Notes: generated by a model not told the origin, from the sequence alone. DNA of 19,912 bases from Solobacterium sp. (GCA_017514645.1 JAFWJP010000206.1:1-19912); one strand, 5' to 3'; positions 1-6,539 are shown, counted from the stretch's first letter. A program made the numbers and translations.

Positions 1-2
1 AG

Positions 3-776
3 GCAGAGGATGAAGTGCGCAATGCCGGACTGCAGGGCTTCCGGGACAAACAGAAGCGGTTTGCGGAGAAGGCCGGCGAAGAGGAGATACGGACATTCCT
101 GGAACGCCGCATTCAGAGAGAAGACACAGGCATACGACCGCTGCCGCTTCCGGTGCGGACGTATGAAAGTGCAGTCGTTCTGAAGGACTGCATTGCCCAG
201 ATGCCGGCAGACAAGGTACCGCTGGTCATCATCGGCGGCAGTTTCAACAATGACAGCCACGTTACAAAGCTGCACGAAGACGTATGCCGCCTGCTGGACA
301 GGATCCTGGCAGAAGGGGATCCGCAGAAGCTGTTCCTGGTCATCGGCAGCCGGCTGACCGGATATGAAAAATACCTGCTGGAACACAATCACGGAAAGTT
401 TGCGGTCTACGCCTTCGTGCCGTCCACGGTCAGAGCCGCCCAGAAGACAAAGCTGCAGAAATCAGGTGTCCGGTGCCGCATCTGCCTGAAATCCTCCGCC
501 ATGGGTGTATACAAGAGTGTTGCCTATGAAATCTTCAAGCGCAGGCATTCGGTGATGCTGGCGCTGGACGGCAACAGCGTAGCCCTGAATATGATCCAGG
601 ACGCAAAGAACGCCAAATACACCTGCCGCACCTATATCAGTGCACATTCCCGTCTGCTCAGCACCAAAGGCCGGTCCCTGAGCGGCTATGTAACGGTATT
701 CGGACCGGATCCGGATATTTCCCGGGTGATCCTGGGCGATATCGACCGGACCTATGAACTGAACAATCGTTCATGA
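3..776 (+). CDS. Hypothetical protein, C-terminal part (Rossmann/SLOG-like fold possible), cut by left edge
   Basis: I do not recognise this gene. The frame is open to the left edge, so the protein probably begins outside the window; a GTG at 15 with a poor GAGG element is the only start in view and sits inside a charged helix that looks continuous with upstream codons. The visible 257 or so residues begin with a basic, Lys/Arg/Glu-rich helix. They continue with alternating hydrophobic strands and helices: a strand ending in GGS (PLVIIGGS), a second ending in VIGSRLTGYE, then FAVYAFVPSTV and a helix-strand unit SVMLALDG. Strand-Gly-rich-loop repetition suggests a nucleotide-binding Rossmann fold, perhaps of the DprA/LOG (SLOG) type, but that is inference. 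No cysteine cluster or membrane segment is visible. The gene ends at TGA 774-776. A hairpin without a T-run follows, so its terminator is uncertain. Confidence 0.6.
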   Translation, partial: AEDEVRNAGLQGFRDKQKRFAEKAGEEEIRTFLERRIQREDTGIRPLPLPVRTYESAVVLKDCIAQMPADKVPLVIIGGSFNNDSHVTKLHEDVCRLLDRILAEGDPQKLFLVIGSRLTGYEKYLLEHNHGKFAVYAFVPSTVRAAQKTKLQKSGVRCRICLKSSAMGVYKSVAYEIFKRRHSVMLALDGNSVALNMIQDAKNAKYTCRTYISAHSRLLSTKGRSLSGYVTVFGPDPDISRVILGDIDRTYELNNRS

Positions 777-803
777 AAATGTTTCATTCCTGACCGGAAA
801 ACA

Positions 804-839
804 GAAGCGGATTCCCTGGAAAATGCTGAAATCCGCTTT
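804..839 (+). other. Hairpin between the first gene and the histidine leader
   Basis: Positions 805-813 pair with 830-838 (core AGCGGATT/AATCCGCT), with a G-U pair possible at 804/839 and a 16-nt loop. No T-run follows, so it is at best a weak terminator of the upstream gene or part of the long leader of the next operon. The adjacent 840-884 holds no promoter that I can call with confidence; AATACT at 863-868 is the best weak -10 candidate. Confidence 0.35.
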
Positions 840-884
840 CCAATTCCTGCCCAAAATGCAAGAATACTGCCAAGGAAAACAAAA

Positions 885-977
885 ATGCTGAAACTTGTGA
901 ACCTCCATCATCATGACCATCAGGTGATCCATCATCACCATCTTTTGCTTGATGTTCATGGGATAGTGCGTTTGTAG
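885..977 (+). CDS. Histidine-rich leader peptide (transcription attenuation)
   Basis: This is a 30-codon reading frame, ATG 885 to TAG 977, with a ribosome binding site AAGGAAA at 872-878. His is encoded at residues 8-10, 12, 16-19 and 25, that is nine of thirty residues, eight of them within twelve codons. The codons are mostly CAT with one CAC. It lies directly upstream of a strong terminator (1004-1043) and the gene for an amino-acid binding lipoprotein. This is the classical layout of an amino-acid leader peptide, as in the enterobacterial his operon leader with its run of His codons. A ribosome stalled for lack of charged tRNA-His at 906-941 would leave 956-970 free to form an antiterminator, while one that reaches the stop would cover it. 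The peptide itself is presumably without function. Identity as a regulatory leader is inference from structure and position, but all parts are present. Confidence 0.82.
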   Translation: MLKLVNLHHHDHQVIHHHHLLLDVHGIVRL

Positions 978-1019
978 GGTTTGATCATACATTCAGGATG
1001 AACTGCCGCCTTCCCGTGG
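956..1019 (+). promoter_or_regulatory. Candidate antiterminator of the histidine attenuator
   Basis: Positions 956-963 (TCATGGGA) pair with 1012-1019 (TCCCGTGG) in eight contiguous pairs including two G-U pairs. GCG 968-970 additionally pairs with CGC 1007-1009 across a small internal loop. This consumes most of the 5' arm of the terminator (1004-1015), so the two structures exclude each other. The upstream strand overlaps the last codons of the leader peptide, where a terminating ribosome would mask it. A smaller hairpin 923-928/934-939 within the His codons could act as the pause structure. Pairings were worked out by hand; no folding energies were computed. Confidence 0.6.
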
Positions 1020-1043
1020 CTGAATGGGAGGGCGGTATTTTTT
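1004..1043 (+). terminator. Attenuator terminator upstream of the amino-acid transporter
   Basis: The 5' arm 1004-1015 pairs with 1026-1037 in a 12-bp stem (core CCGCC/GGCGG and CCC/GGG) with a 10-nt loop 1016-1025, followed by six T at 1038-1043 and a further TTTT after one G. It lies between the His leader peptide and the next ribosome binding site (AGAGGAGAAG just before 1068), so it must be regulated for the operon to be expressed. Confidence 0.88.
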
Positions 1044-1067
1044 GTTTTCGGAAAAGAGGAGAAGAAT

Positions 1068-1943
1068 ATGAAAAAACTATGGGGACTGCTGGGTATCACG
1101 CTGATGCTCGGAACAGGATGTGCAGCACAGGAGACAGAGAGGGATCCGTCTGTCGGAGCGGGAATTCCCGATGACGCGACAGGCAGGCTGGCAGAGATCA
1201 AGGAACGCGGGTATCTGACAGTCGCAACGGAGCCGTACTGGATCCCGAACGAATTCATCGACCCGACACTGACCGGAGATGATCAGTATGTCGGTTCCGA
1301 CATTGAACTGGCGAAGTACATCGCGGACAAAATGGGCGTGGAACTGCGGATCATTCCGCTGGAGTTCTCGGCTGTACTGGCATCGGTACCGGAAGGAAAG
1401 TACGACCTGGCCATTTCCGCGCTTGCCTATACACCGGACAGAGCTGAAGCCATGGAAATGTCCAAGGGGTATTACTTCTCGACCGAGAATGCCGGCTACG
1501 GGATCCTGGTGCCGGAAGCGCTGGTCGGTGTGATCGAAGACGCAGACGACCTTGCGGATTATACGATCATTACACAGTCCGGATCGATCCAGGAACTGAT
1601 GGTCAATGAACAGGTACCTGCATACAAGGAATTCAAGCGTGTCGGTTCCATGACGGATGCGTATCTGGCTGTTCAGGAAGGCAAGGCGGACGCCGCTGTC
1701 GTTGCCCGCAGTTCCGCACAGCTCTATGTAGACAACAACCCGTCCTGCGGTCTGGTCGTACTGGATTACCGGTTCTATCTGCCGGAGGAGTATGACGGTA
1801 CCCGGATCGGTATGAAAAAGGGGGAAACGGACCTGCGGGACTATGTCAACGAATGCATTGATGAACTGATTGCGTCCGGTCAGTACAGTGAATGGTACGA
1901 CTACTACACGGAGTACGGCAGAAAGCTGGGTATTGAGAACTGA
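1068..1943 (+). CDS. Amino-acid ABC transporter substrate-binding lipoprotein (probable histidine)
   Basis: This is a family-3 extracellular solute-binding protein that captures an amino acid outside the membrane and hands it to the permease encoded next. The 291-residue protein has a basic N-terminus, a hydrophobic segment and a slightly atypical lipobox ending LGTGC, with the lipidated Cys at 18. The mature part starts with the family pattern EIKERGYLTVATE, then VGSDIELAKYIADKMG and a YDLAISALAYTPDRAEAM block, matching periplasmic HisJ/GlnH-like proteins in order and length. The start ATG follows AGAGGAG with good spacing. Its TGA stop shares one base with the start of the permease (TGATG), indicating translational coupling. 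Substrate specificity cannot be read from the protein alone; histidine is inferred from the His leader peptide 90 bases upstream. Confidence 0.9.
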   Translation: MKKLWGLLGITLMLGTGCAAQETERDPSVGAGIPDDATGRLAEIKERGYLTVATEPYWIPNEFIDPTLTGDDQYVGSDIELAKYIADKMGVELRIIPLEFSAVLASVPEGKYDLAISALAYTPDRAEAMEMSKGYYFSTENAGYGILVPEALVGVIEDADDLADYTIITQSGSIQELMVNEQVPAYKEFKRVGSMTDAYLAVQEGKADAAVVARSSAQLYVDNNPSCGLVVLDYRFYLPEEYDGTRIGMKKGETDLRDYVNECIDELIASGQYSEWYDYYTEYGRKLGIEN

Positions 1944-2608
1944 TGACCTTCTTTCAGCAGATACTGAAACTTCTGCAGACATACAGTGATATCTATCTGC
2001 GGGGATTCTTCGGAACGATCCGCCTGTCGGTCATTACGATGTGTCTGGCCGTGGTGCTGGGTACACTGGTATCTCTGGCAAAGAACGGAAAGAGCCGGCT
2101 TCTGAAGGGTGTAATCAACGTATATATTGAGATCCTGCGGGGAACACCGCCGCTGCTGCAGCTGTATTTCTTCTGGATCCTGCTGCCGAAGGTACTGCCT
2201 TTTGAGCTCTCGGATACGGTGTGTATTCTGACTGCGCTGATCGTCAATGCGAGCGCCTATGTAGCGGAAGTCATCCGGGCAGGGATCCAGGCCGTGGATC
2301 CGGGTCAGCGGGAAGCTGCGCTGTCCCTTGGCATGAGTGAACGCAATATGATGATGCGCATCATCCTGCCCCAGGCAATCAGGAGTATTCTCCCGGCCAT
2401 GGGCAATGAGTTCATCAATATCATCAAGGGAACGTCTCTGGCTTCGGTATTCTTTATCAATGAGCTGACGACGAGCTACCGTACCGTACAGTCCGCAACC
2501 TTTCTCGCCCTTCCCAGCATCATGATCGCCGGCATGATCTATCTGGTCCTGAACTATGTGCTTTCCCGAGGAGTAGCGGCGGTAGAGCGCAGGCTGGCGG
2601 TGGATTAG
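1943..2608 (+). CDS. Amino-acid ABC transporter permease, HisM/GlnP family
   Basis: This is an integral membrane subunit of a polar amino-acid importer. The 221-residue length and five or so hydrophobic segments are typical. Family hallmarks are the EILRGTPPLLQLYF block (residues 63-76) and the EAA loop, residues about 124-144, with EAALSLGMSERNMMMRIILP, the site that contacts the ATPase. Another conserved stretch, NEFINIIKGTSLASV, follows. Only one permease gene is present, so a homodimer is likely. The ATG overlaps the stop of the binding-protein gene by one base. No ATP-binding subunit is encoded beside it: the next gene is a cyclase-family enzyme 43 bases downstream. The ATPase must be supplied from elsewhere, which is unusual because these genes normally sit together. 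The EAA loop appears intact, so an ATPase partner is expected. Confidence 0.92.
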   Translation: MTFFQQILKLLQTYSDIYLRGFFGTIRLSVITMCLAVVLGTLVSLAKNGKSRLLKGVINVYIEILRGTPPLLQLYFFWILLPKVLPFELSDTVCILTALIVNASAYVAEVIRAGIQAVDPGQREAALSLGMSERNMMMRIILPQAIRSILPAMGNEFINIIKGTSLASVFFINELTTSYRTVQSATFLALPSIMIAGMIYLVLNYVLSRGVAAVERRLAVD

Positions 2609-2651
2609 ATTGCCGTTGACAGGAACAGTGGATCTGCAGGAAAGTAGAACC

Positions 2652-3260
2652 ATGAAGATCGATATTACCCTGGAAGTAACACCGCAGATGATGGAAGCTG
2701 CCGGAACCAATCAGAAGAAAGCATTCTCCGGACATCTCGGTACACACTTTGATGTCATGAACAAGGAGTTCCCACTGGAATACACCGAACGCGAAGGAAT
2801 TGTCTTTGACGTATCAATGATCAAGGACCGTGACATTGAAGTGACGGATATCGGTCTTGCGGATGTAAAGGAGAATATGTTTGTCGCCTTCTGCAGCGGG
2901 TTCATCGAAGAGGCGGGATATGGGACAGTACGCTATTTCAAGGAACACCCGCAGCTCAGCCGGGAACTGATCAAAGCGCTCGTTGAGAGAAACATCTCGA
3001 TCATCGGTGTCGATTTCGCCGGGATCCGGCGCGGAAAGGAACATACAGCGGCAGATCAGTACTGTGCCGATCACAACGTCTTCGTCGTGGAGAATCTGTG
3101 CGGTCTGAAACAGCTGCTGCAGGAAGGCCCTGCGTTTACAGCACATACGTATCCGGTGCGGTATACCGGTATGAGCGGTCTGCCGTGCCGGGTCATTGCG
3201 GAAATAAAAACAGTCCCTAGCGGGACTGAATATGCAGCAGGATCTCCGGCAGCTGTCTGA
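2652..3260 (+). CDS. Cyclase-family protein (kynurenine formamidase-like metal hydrolase)
   Basis: The protein has 202 residues from ATG 2652, chosen because AGGAAAG lies at 2638-2644; an in-frame TTG at 2610 is less likely. The metal-binding signature HLGTHFD (residues 28-34) gives two His and one Asp ligand, as in the cyclase/isatin hydrolase/kynurenine formamidase family. The following Pro-x-His of the longer HxGTHxDxPxH motif is absent. A second family block, IIGVDFAGIRRGKEHTAADQ, and VFVVENLCGL near the C-terminus also fit. The reaction is unknown: members hydrolyse amides or cyclic amides. Its place at the end of a probable histidine-uptake operon suggests an amino-acid derivative as substrate, which is inference. 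The last 14 codons run into the opposing HAD gene and carry that gene's terminator hairpin, so the natural C-terminus ends close to residue 188. Confidence 0.82.
   Translation: MKIDITLEVTPQMMEAAGTNQKKAFSGHLGTHFDVMNKEFPLEYTEREGIVFDVSMIKDRDIEVTDIGLADVKENMFVAFCSGFIEEAGYGTVRYFKEHPQLSRELIKALVERNISIIGVDFAGIRRGKEHTAADQYCADHNVFVVENLCGLKQLLQEGPAFTAHTYPVRYTGMSGLPCRVIAEIKTVPSGTEYAAGSPAAV
3202..3228 (-). terminator. Terminator of the HAD hydrolase gene, inside the cyclase 3' end
   Basis: CAGTCCC 3211-3217 and GGGACTG 3222-3228 form a perfect 7-bp stem with the 4-nt loop 3218-3221. Read on the minus strand it is followed by TTTTTATTTC (3210 down to 3201). The stop codon of the minus gene (3217-3219) lies at the loop. 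On the plus strand no T-run follows, so it should work only for the minus gene. Confidence 0.85.
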
Positions 3261-3936
3261 GATCGGTAATGGAAGGATACCCTGGGTCATCGGGTATTTT
3301 TTCATTCATCCGGGCTAAGATGCCCTTGATGCCGAACTGCTTCGCACCCTCGAGATTCTTCACAAGATCATCGAGGAATACAACTTCTTTCCCCGGCAGT
3401 CCGATCTTGTCCAGCGCATCCTCGAACATCCGCGGATCCGGTTTGAACGTACCTACCTCATAACTGTAGGTAATACTGTCAAAGTACGGCGTCAGTTCAA
3501 AATGATCCAGGATCGCCGGCATGCTCGGCCATGTATCGCTCAGAATACCGAGGCGAAGCCCCTGTGCCTGCAGATGTTCCAGGACTTCCTCCAGACCGTC
3601 AAGCAGAATGTATTTGTCATCATAGACATAGGTACGGTCATGCGAAATAACACGGGCAGCGTCCCAGGACATCTGCAGTCCTGCACCGTTCACAAGATCG
3701 TAGTAGAAGTCTGCAAAGGCATCTTCCTCCGCCTCCCGTGTCAGCAGTCTGCCGGCATTGTGGGCTTCGGCAAGCGGAACGGAAGCGGCATACAATGCCT
3801 GATGCCATGTTTCCGGACTGATGGTATTCTGGAGTTCCTGCGGGCAGTATTCCCGGAATTTCCTTGTCAGCATCCAGTCTCCGGTTTCCGGTTTCATCAA
3901 AGTCCAGCCAAGATCAAACAGTATTCCTCTGATCAT
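3217..3936 (-). CDS. HAD-superfamily hydrolase
   Basis: This is a haloacid-dehalogenase-like phosphatase, a soluble enzyme that normally transfers phosphate through an aspartyl intermediate. ATG 3936 is chosen because AGAGGA precedes it by six bases; an in-frame TTG at 3954 is less likely. The 239-residue protein has motif I FDLGWTL (nucleophile Asp8), motif II ILSDTW, motif III lysine in TFKPDPRMF and motif IV VVFLDDLVKN, with a helical cap between motifs I and II. In motif I the usual second Asp is Gly (DxGxT instead of DxDxT), so the standard general acid/base is missing. This variant is known in several HAD branches and does not prove inactivity. Substrate unknown. It is divergent from gpsA (61 bases apart) and convergent with the cyclase gene, overlapping its 3' end by 44 bases. 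Confidence 0.88.
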   Translation of the reverse strand: MIRGILFDLGWTLMKPETGDWMLTRKFREYCPQELQNTISPETWHQALYAASVPLAEAHNAGRLLTREAEEDAFADFYYDLVNGAGLQMSWDAARVISHDRTYVYDDKYILLDGLEEVLEHLQAQGLRLGILSDTWPSMPAILDHFELTPYFDSITYSYEVGTFKPDPRMFEDALDKIGLPGKEVVFLDDLVKNLEGAKQFGIKGILARMNEKIPDDPGYPSITDLRQLPEILLHIQSR

Positions 3937-3997
3937 ACATTTCCTCTTTCCCAATCCTTATATTAAAATAAATGCAGAAAAAAGACAGGTGAAAACG

Positions 3998-4996
3998 ATG
4001 AAGAAGATCGGTGTATTGGGCGCAGGTACCTGGGGAACGGCACTTGCGGTAATGTGTACGAAGGCAGGACACGATGTTACGGTATGGTCGGCGATCGGCG
4101 AAGAAGTGGATGTGCTGGCTGAAACGAGAAAACAGAAGAATCTCCCGGGAATGATCATATCAATGGAGACAAAGTTTACGAAATCACTCGAAGAAGTCTG
4201 CCGTGACAAGGACGCGCTGCTGTTTGTTGTACCGTCGGTATACGTGCGCAGCACAGCGGCACAGGCTGCGGAATTCATTGAGGACGGACAGCTGATCGTG
4301 GATGCGGCGAAGGGAATCGAAAAAGGCACGCTGTATACCATGACGCAGGTCATCGGTGATGAAATGCGGAAAGCCGGAAAACAGGTCAGACTGTGTGCAT
4401 TGACCGGACCGACCCATGCGGAGGAAGTGGCGCTCGGACTGCCGACGTTGATCGTATCTGCGAGCGATGACATCAAGGCAGCGGAGGAGATCCAGGATAT
4501 CTTCATGAATCCCGTCTTCCGTGTCTATACGAATACGGATATGCTCGGTGCGGAACTGTGCGGTGCGGTCAAGAATATCATTGCGCTGGCTGCCGGCATC
4601 TCCGGCGGACTGGGCTACGGTGACAATGCCAGAGCGGCCCTGATCACCCGCGGCATGGCGGAGATCAAGCGCCTCGGCATGGCTATGGGCTGCGAAGAAG
4701 CGACATTTGACGGTCTGGCAGGCATGGGCGATCTGATCGTAACAGCGACGAGCACCCACTCCCGCAACAACCGCTGCGGTACGCTGATCGGTCAGGGTCT
4801 GAGTGCGGAAGAAGCCATCAAGCAGGTGGGAATGGTCGTAGAAGGCATCAACGCCATCCCGGCTGTCATGGAACTGGCAGAGAAATATCACGTAGAGATG
4901 CCGATCAGCGAAGCAGTCAAAGGCATTGTATTCGACGGAAAAGATGCCCGTACCAGCGTCAACGCCCTGATGACCCGGGACAGAAAAGGCGAATAG
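3998..4996 (+). CDS. gpsA: Glycerol-3-phosphate dehydrogenase [NAD(P)+]
   Basis: This cytosolic enzyme reduces dihydroxyacetone phosphate to sn-glycerol 3-phosphate, the backbone for phospholipids and teichoic-type polymers. The 332-residue length is normal. The nucleotide-binding GAGTWG lies at residues 8-13, DAAKGIE around Lys105, TGPTHAEE at 137-143, and ELCGAVKN with the catalytic Lys at 192. LAGMGDLIVT and VVEGI follow in the C-terminal helical domain. The start ATG 3998 is preceded by AGGTG (3986-3990) and begins directly with the Rossmann strand MKKIGVLGAG; the open frame extends further upstream but that part overlaps the divergent HAD gene and lacks homology. TATATTAAAAT at 3959-3968 is a weak -10 candidate. 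It appears monocistronic, ending at a bidirectional terminator. Confidence 0.97.
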   Translation: MKKIGVLGAGTWGTALAVMCTKAGHDVTVWSAIGEEVDVLAETRKQKNLPGMIISMETKFTKSLEEVCRDKDALLFVVPSVYVRSTAAQAAEFIEDGQLIVDAAKGIEKGTLYTMTQVIGDEMRKAGKQVRLCALTGPTHAEEVALGLPTLIVSASDDIKAAEEIQDIFMNPVFRVYTNTDMLGAELCGAVKNIIALAAGISGGLGYGDNARAALITRGMAEIKRLGMAMGCEEATFDGLAGMGDLIVTATSTHSRNNRCGTLIGQGLSAEEAIKQVGMVVEGINAIPAVMELAEKYHVEMPISEAVKGIVFDGKDARTSVNALMTRDRKGE

Positions 4997-5016
4997 CGCA
5001 GCACACAAATGAACAC

Positions 5017-5048
5017 AAAAAAACGTCATCCTGCCGGATGGCGTTTTC
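5017..5048. terminator. Bidirectional terminator between gpsA and the lipoprotein gene
   Basis: 5022-5031 pairs with 5036-5045 (10 bp with one G-U, loop TGCC). The stem is flanked by A5017-5023 on the left and TTTT 5044-5047 on the right, so it carries a T-run in both directions and can serve both convergent genes. Confidence 0.85.
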
Positions 5049-5057
5049 TGAATCATG

Positions 5058-5885
5058 TTACTCAGCTGCGGGTACGAACTGGAACAGGCTTCCATCAGCG
5101 ATGTGTTCCTGTTCATCATCCCAGGTCAGGCCAAGCACGTCACCATCAACGAAGGTGATCGTTCCTGTACCGTTCTCGTATACGGTTTCTTCGGACTTGA
5201 CTTCCCCGTCTTCCCCGAAGACATAATTCTTCTTGACGCAGTTGTCATACTTGACCGTCAGGGTCTCCGTGTCCAGGGCACCGCTCATGGTCCACTCGGA
5301 GAACTCTGCAGCACTGCTTGCCCAACGAATGATAAACAGTGCATTGTCCGCATCATCTGCCGCAACTCCGATGGATGCTCTGTCGAGTGCGTAGGTTCCG
5401 ACGAAGTTCATGACCGGGTTCTGACCGGATGCTTCTGCTTCCTCATACGGCTCGGACGTTGTATAGATATGTACCGTTCCGGTCGCTGTTTCACTGATTG
5501 TGAAGAGGATGTAGACTTCGCTGTATTCAACGGAATACTGGGAAGTCTCTGTTCCGGTGATCACATAGTCCATCGGAGGGTTCGGCAGATCCTTGCCCAC
5601 GAAATCCGGCATGGTTTCATCATCGGTTCCTTCTGCCGGTACCCAGCGCATCGTGATCGATCCGGATTCCAGTGCGGATTCAACAACCAGGTGCTCACCT
5701 TCACCCAGAGTGATGAAGCCGGACGCCGCACTGCCCTCGTCTGCCTTGTCCGCTGTGATCTCGATCGTATTGTTGTCTGTCGAATCAACAACGAATGCAT
5801 ATGATTCCGTTCCGGCTTCACCGGAGCAGGCAGCGAGCATACCGGCAAGCAGTACAGCAGCGCCGCGGTTTATTGCTTTTTTCAT
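5058..5885 (-). CDS. Lipoprotein of unknown function
   Basis: This is a secreted lipid-anchored protein of 275 residues. The start ATG 5885 is chosen because AAGGGAGA precedes it and a typical signal follows: MKKAINRG, a hydrophobic stretch, then the lipobox LAAC with Cys20. An alternative upstream start would add ten charged residues. The mature protein is acidic and beta-rich with two halves. The first, around residues 25-125, includes GEGEHLVVESALESGSITMR, a pattern of small Gram-positive lipoprotein domains that may bind a ligand or sense the surface. The second, from VGTYALDRASIGV to the C-terminus, looks like a lipocalin-type beta domain (GTY...I.V...W). I cannot assign a function. It is transcribed alone, with a candidate promoter at 5921-5948, and ends at the terminator shared with gpsA. 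Confidence 0.85.
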   Translation of the reverse strand: MKKAINRGAAVLLAGMLAACSGEAGTESYAFVVDSTDNNTIEITADKADEGSAASGFITLGEGEHLVVESALESGSITMRWVPAEGTDDETMPDFVGKDLPNPPMDYVITGTETSQYSVEYSEVYILFTISETATGTVHIYTTSEPYEEAEASGQNPVMNFVGTYALDRASIGVAADDADNALFIIRWASSAAEFSEWTMSGALDTETLTVKYDNCVKKNYVFGEDGEVKSEETVYENGTGTITFVDGDVLGLTWDDEQEHIADGSLFQFVPAAE

Positions 5886-5920
5886 TTCTTTTCTCCCTTG
5901 TGCTTTATTTCGCAACCTTC

Positions 5921-5948
5921 ATTGTAAGCATTCCGCCGCAAAAGTCCA
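5921..5948 (-). promoter_or_regulatory. Candidate promoter of the lipoprotein gene
   Basis: On the minus strand, TGGACT (5948-5943) and TACAAT (5926-5921) are separated by 16 bases, giving a 4/6 and a 5/6 match to the vegetative consensus. The start codon lies 35 bases downstream of the -10 box. Confidence 0.55.
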
Positions 5949-5988
5949 TAGAATCACCCGGTATTTAAAGTTTAAGAATGGATGTGCA

Positions 5989-6017
5989 TTGACGTACAGG
6001 GAAAACCACGGTAATAT
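5989..6017 (+). promoter_or_regulatory. Promoter of rplK-rplA
   Basis: TTGACG at 5989-5994, a 17-base spacer and TAATAT at 6012-6017 form a near-consensus vegetative promoter. Transcription would begin near 6024, giving a leader of about 93 bases before rplK that contains the L1-binding motif. Confidence 0.85.
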
Positions 6018-6043
6018 AACAAAGCACATATTTTTTGTGCGCA

Positions 6044-6091
6044 CATATGCGTGGGAGGGTGAGCAATACATCCGTTTGACCACTGCATGTG
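6044..6091 (+). promoter_or_regulatory. Probable ribosomal protein L1 binding leader (autoregulation of rplK-rplA)
   Basis: In the leader RNA, GTGG 6051-6054 pairs with CCAC 6080-6083 and GGGTG 6057-6061 pairs with CATCC 6069-6073. They are separated by an asymmetric internal loop (GA on one side, GTTTGA on the other). The outer helix extends to 6044-6050/6085-6091 with T6084 bulged. The GTGGGAGG...TGACCAC pattern resembles the L1 site in 23S rRNA and in known L11-L1 leaders, where excess L1 represses translation. It lies just upstream of the rplK ribosome binding site. The assignment rests on motif resemblance and position. Confidence 0.7.
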
Positions 6092-6116
6092 GACTTTCTG
6101 TAAGGAGGTAAGCCAC

Positions 6117-6539
6117 ATGGCAAAGAAAGTTGCGAAGATCTGTAAACTTCAGTTCCCTGCAGGCGGTGCGAAACCGGGTCCTGCACTGGCATCTGCCGGC
6201 ATCAACATGCCGCAGTTCTGCACACAGTTCAATGATGCGACGAAAGACCGTAAGGGTGATATCGTCCCTGTCATCATCACCGCGTATGAGGACAAGTCCT
6301 TCGAGTTCGTGATCAAGACGACACCGGCTGCGATTATGCTGAAGAAGGCTGCCGGCATCGACAAGGCATCCGGAACACCGAAGACTGTCAAGGCCGGTAA
6401 GATCACCGAGGCACAGCTCCGTGAAATCGCGGAGTACAAGATGCCTGACCTCAATGCGAACGATGTCGAAGCAGCGATGAAGGTCGTTGCCGGCACAGCA
6501 CGCAACATGGGTATCGTGATCGAAGGATGGGAGGCATAA
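6117..6539 (+). CDS. rplK: 50S ribosomal protein L11
   Basis: L11 binds the GTPase-associated region of 23S rRNA and is needed for factor function and the stringent response. The protein has the usual 140 residues. It opens with [20 protein letters not shown], followed by [19 protein letters not shown], and ends with the C-terminal RNA-binding domain ([20 protein letters not shown]). ATG 6117 is set by the excellent TAAGGAGGT at 6101-6109; an in-frame ATG at 6087 lies within the leader structure and is rejected. It is the first gene of a two-gene operon with rplA, whose start is two bases after the rplK stop. secE and nusG, which usually precede it, are not here. Confidence 0.98.
   Translation: MAKKVAKICKLQFPAGGAKPGPALASAGINMPQFCTQFNDATKDRKGDIVPVIITAYEDKSFEFVIKTTPAAIMLKKAAGIDKASGTPKTVKAGKITEAQLREIAEYKMPDLNANDVEAAMKVVAGTARNMGIVIEGWEA

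Noticed and set aside
906..941. Repeated CAT triplets resembling a microsatellite or short repeat array
   Set aside because: They are better explained as the His codons of the leader peptide, in frame with an ATG and ribosome binding site and upstream of an attenuator.
1077..1982. Long open frame on the minus strand opposite the amino-acid binding-protein gene
   Set aside because: It is the antisense shadow of a clearly conserved lipoprotein gene, with no ribosome binding site and Arg/His/Cys-rich composition typical of noncoding frames.
3821..3997. N-terminal extension of gpsA
   Set aside because: The open frame extends upstream over the divergent HAD gene, but GpsA proteins begin at the Rossmann strand, and ATG 3998 has a suitable ribosome binding site.
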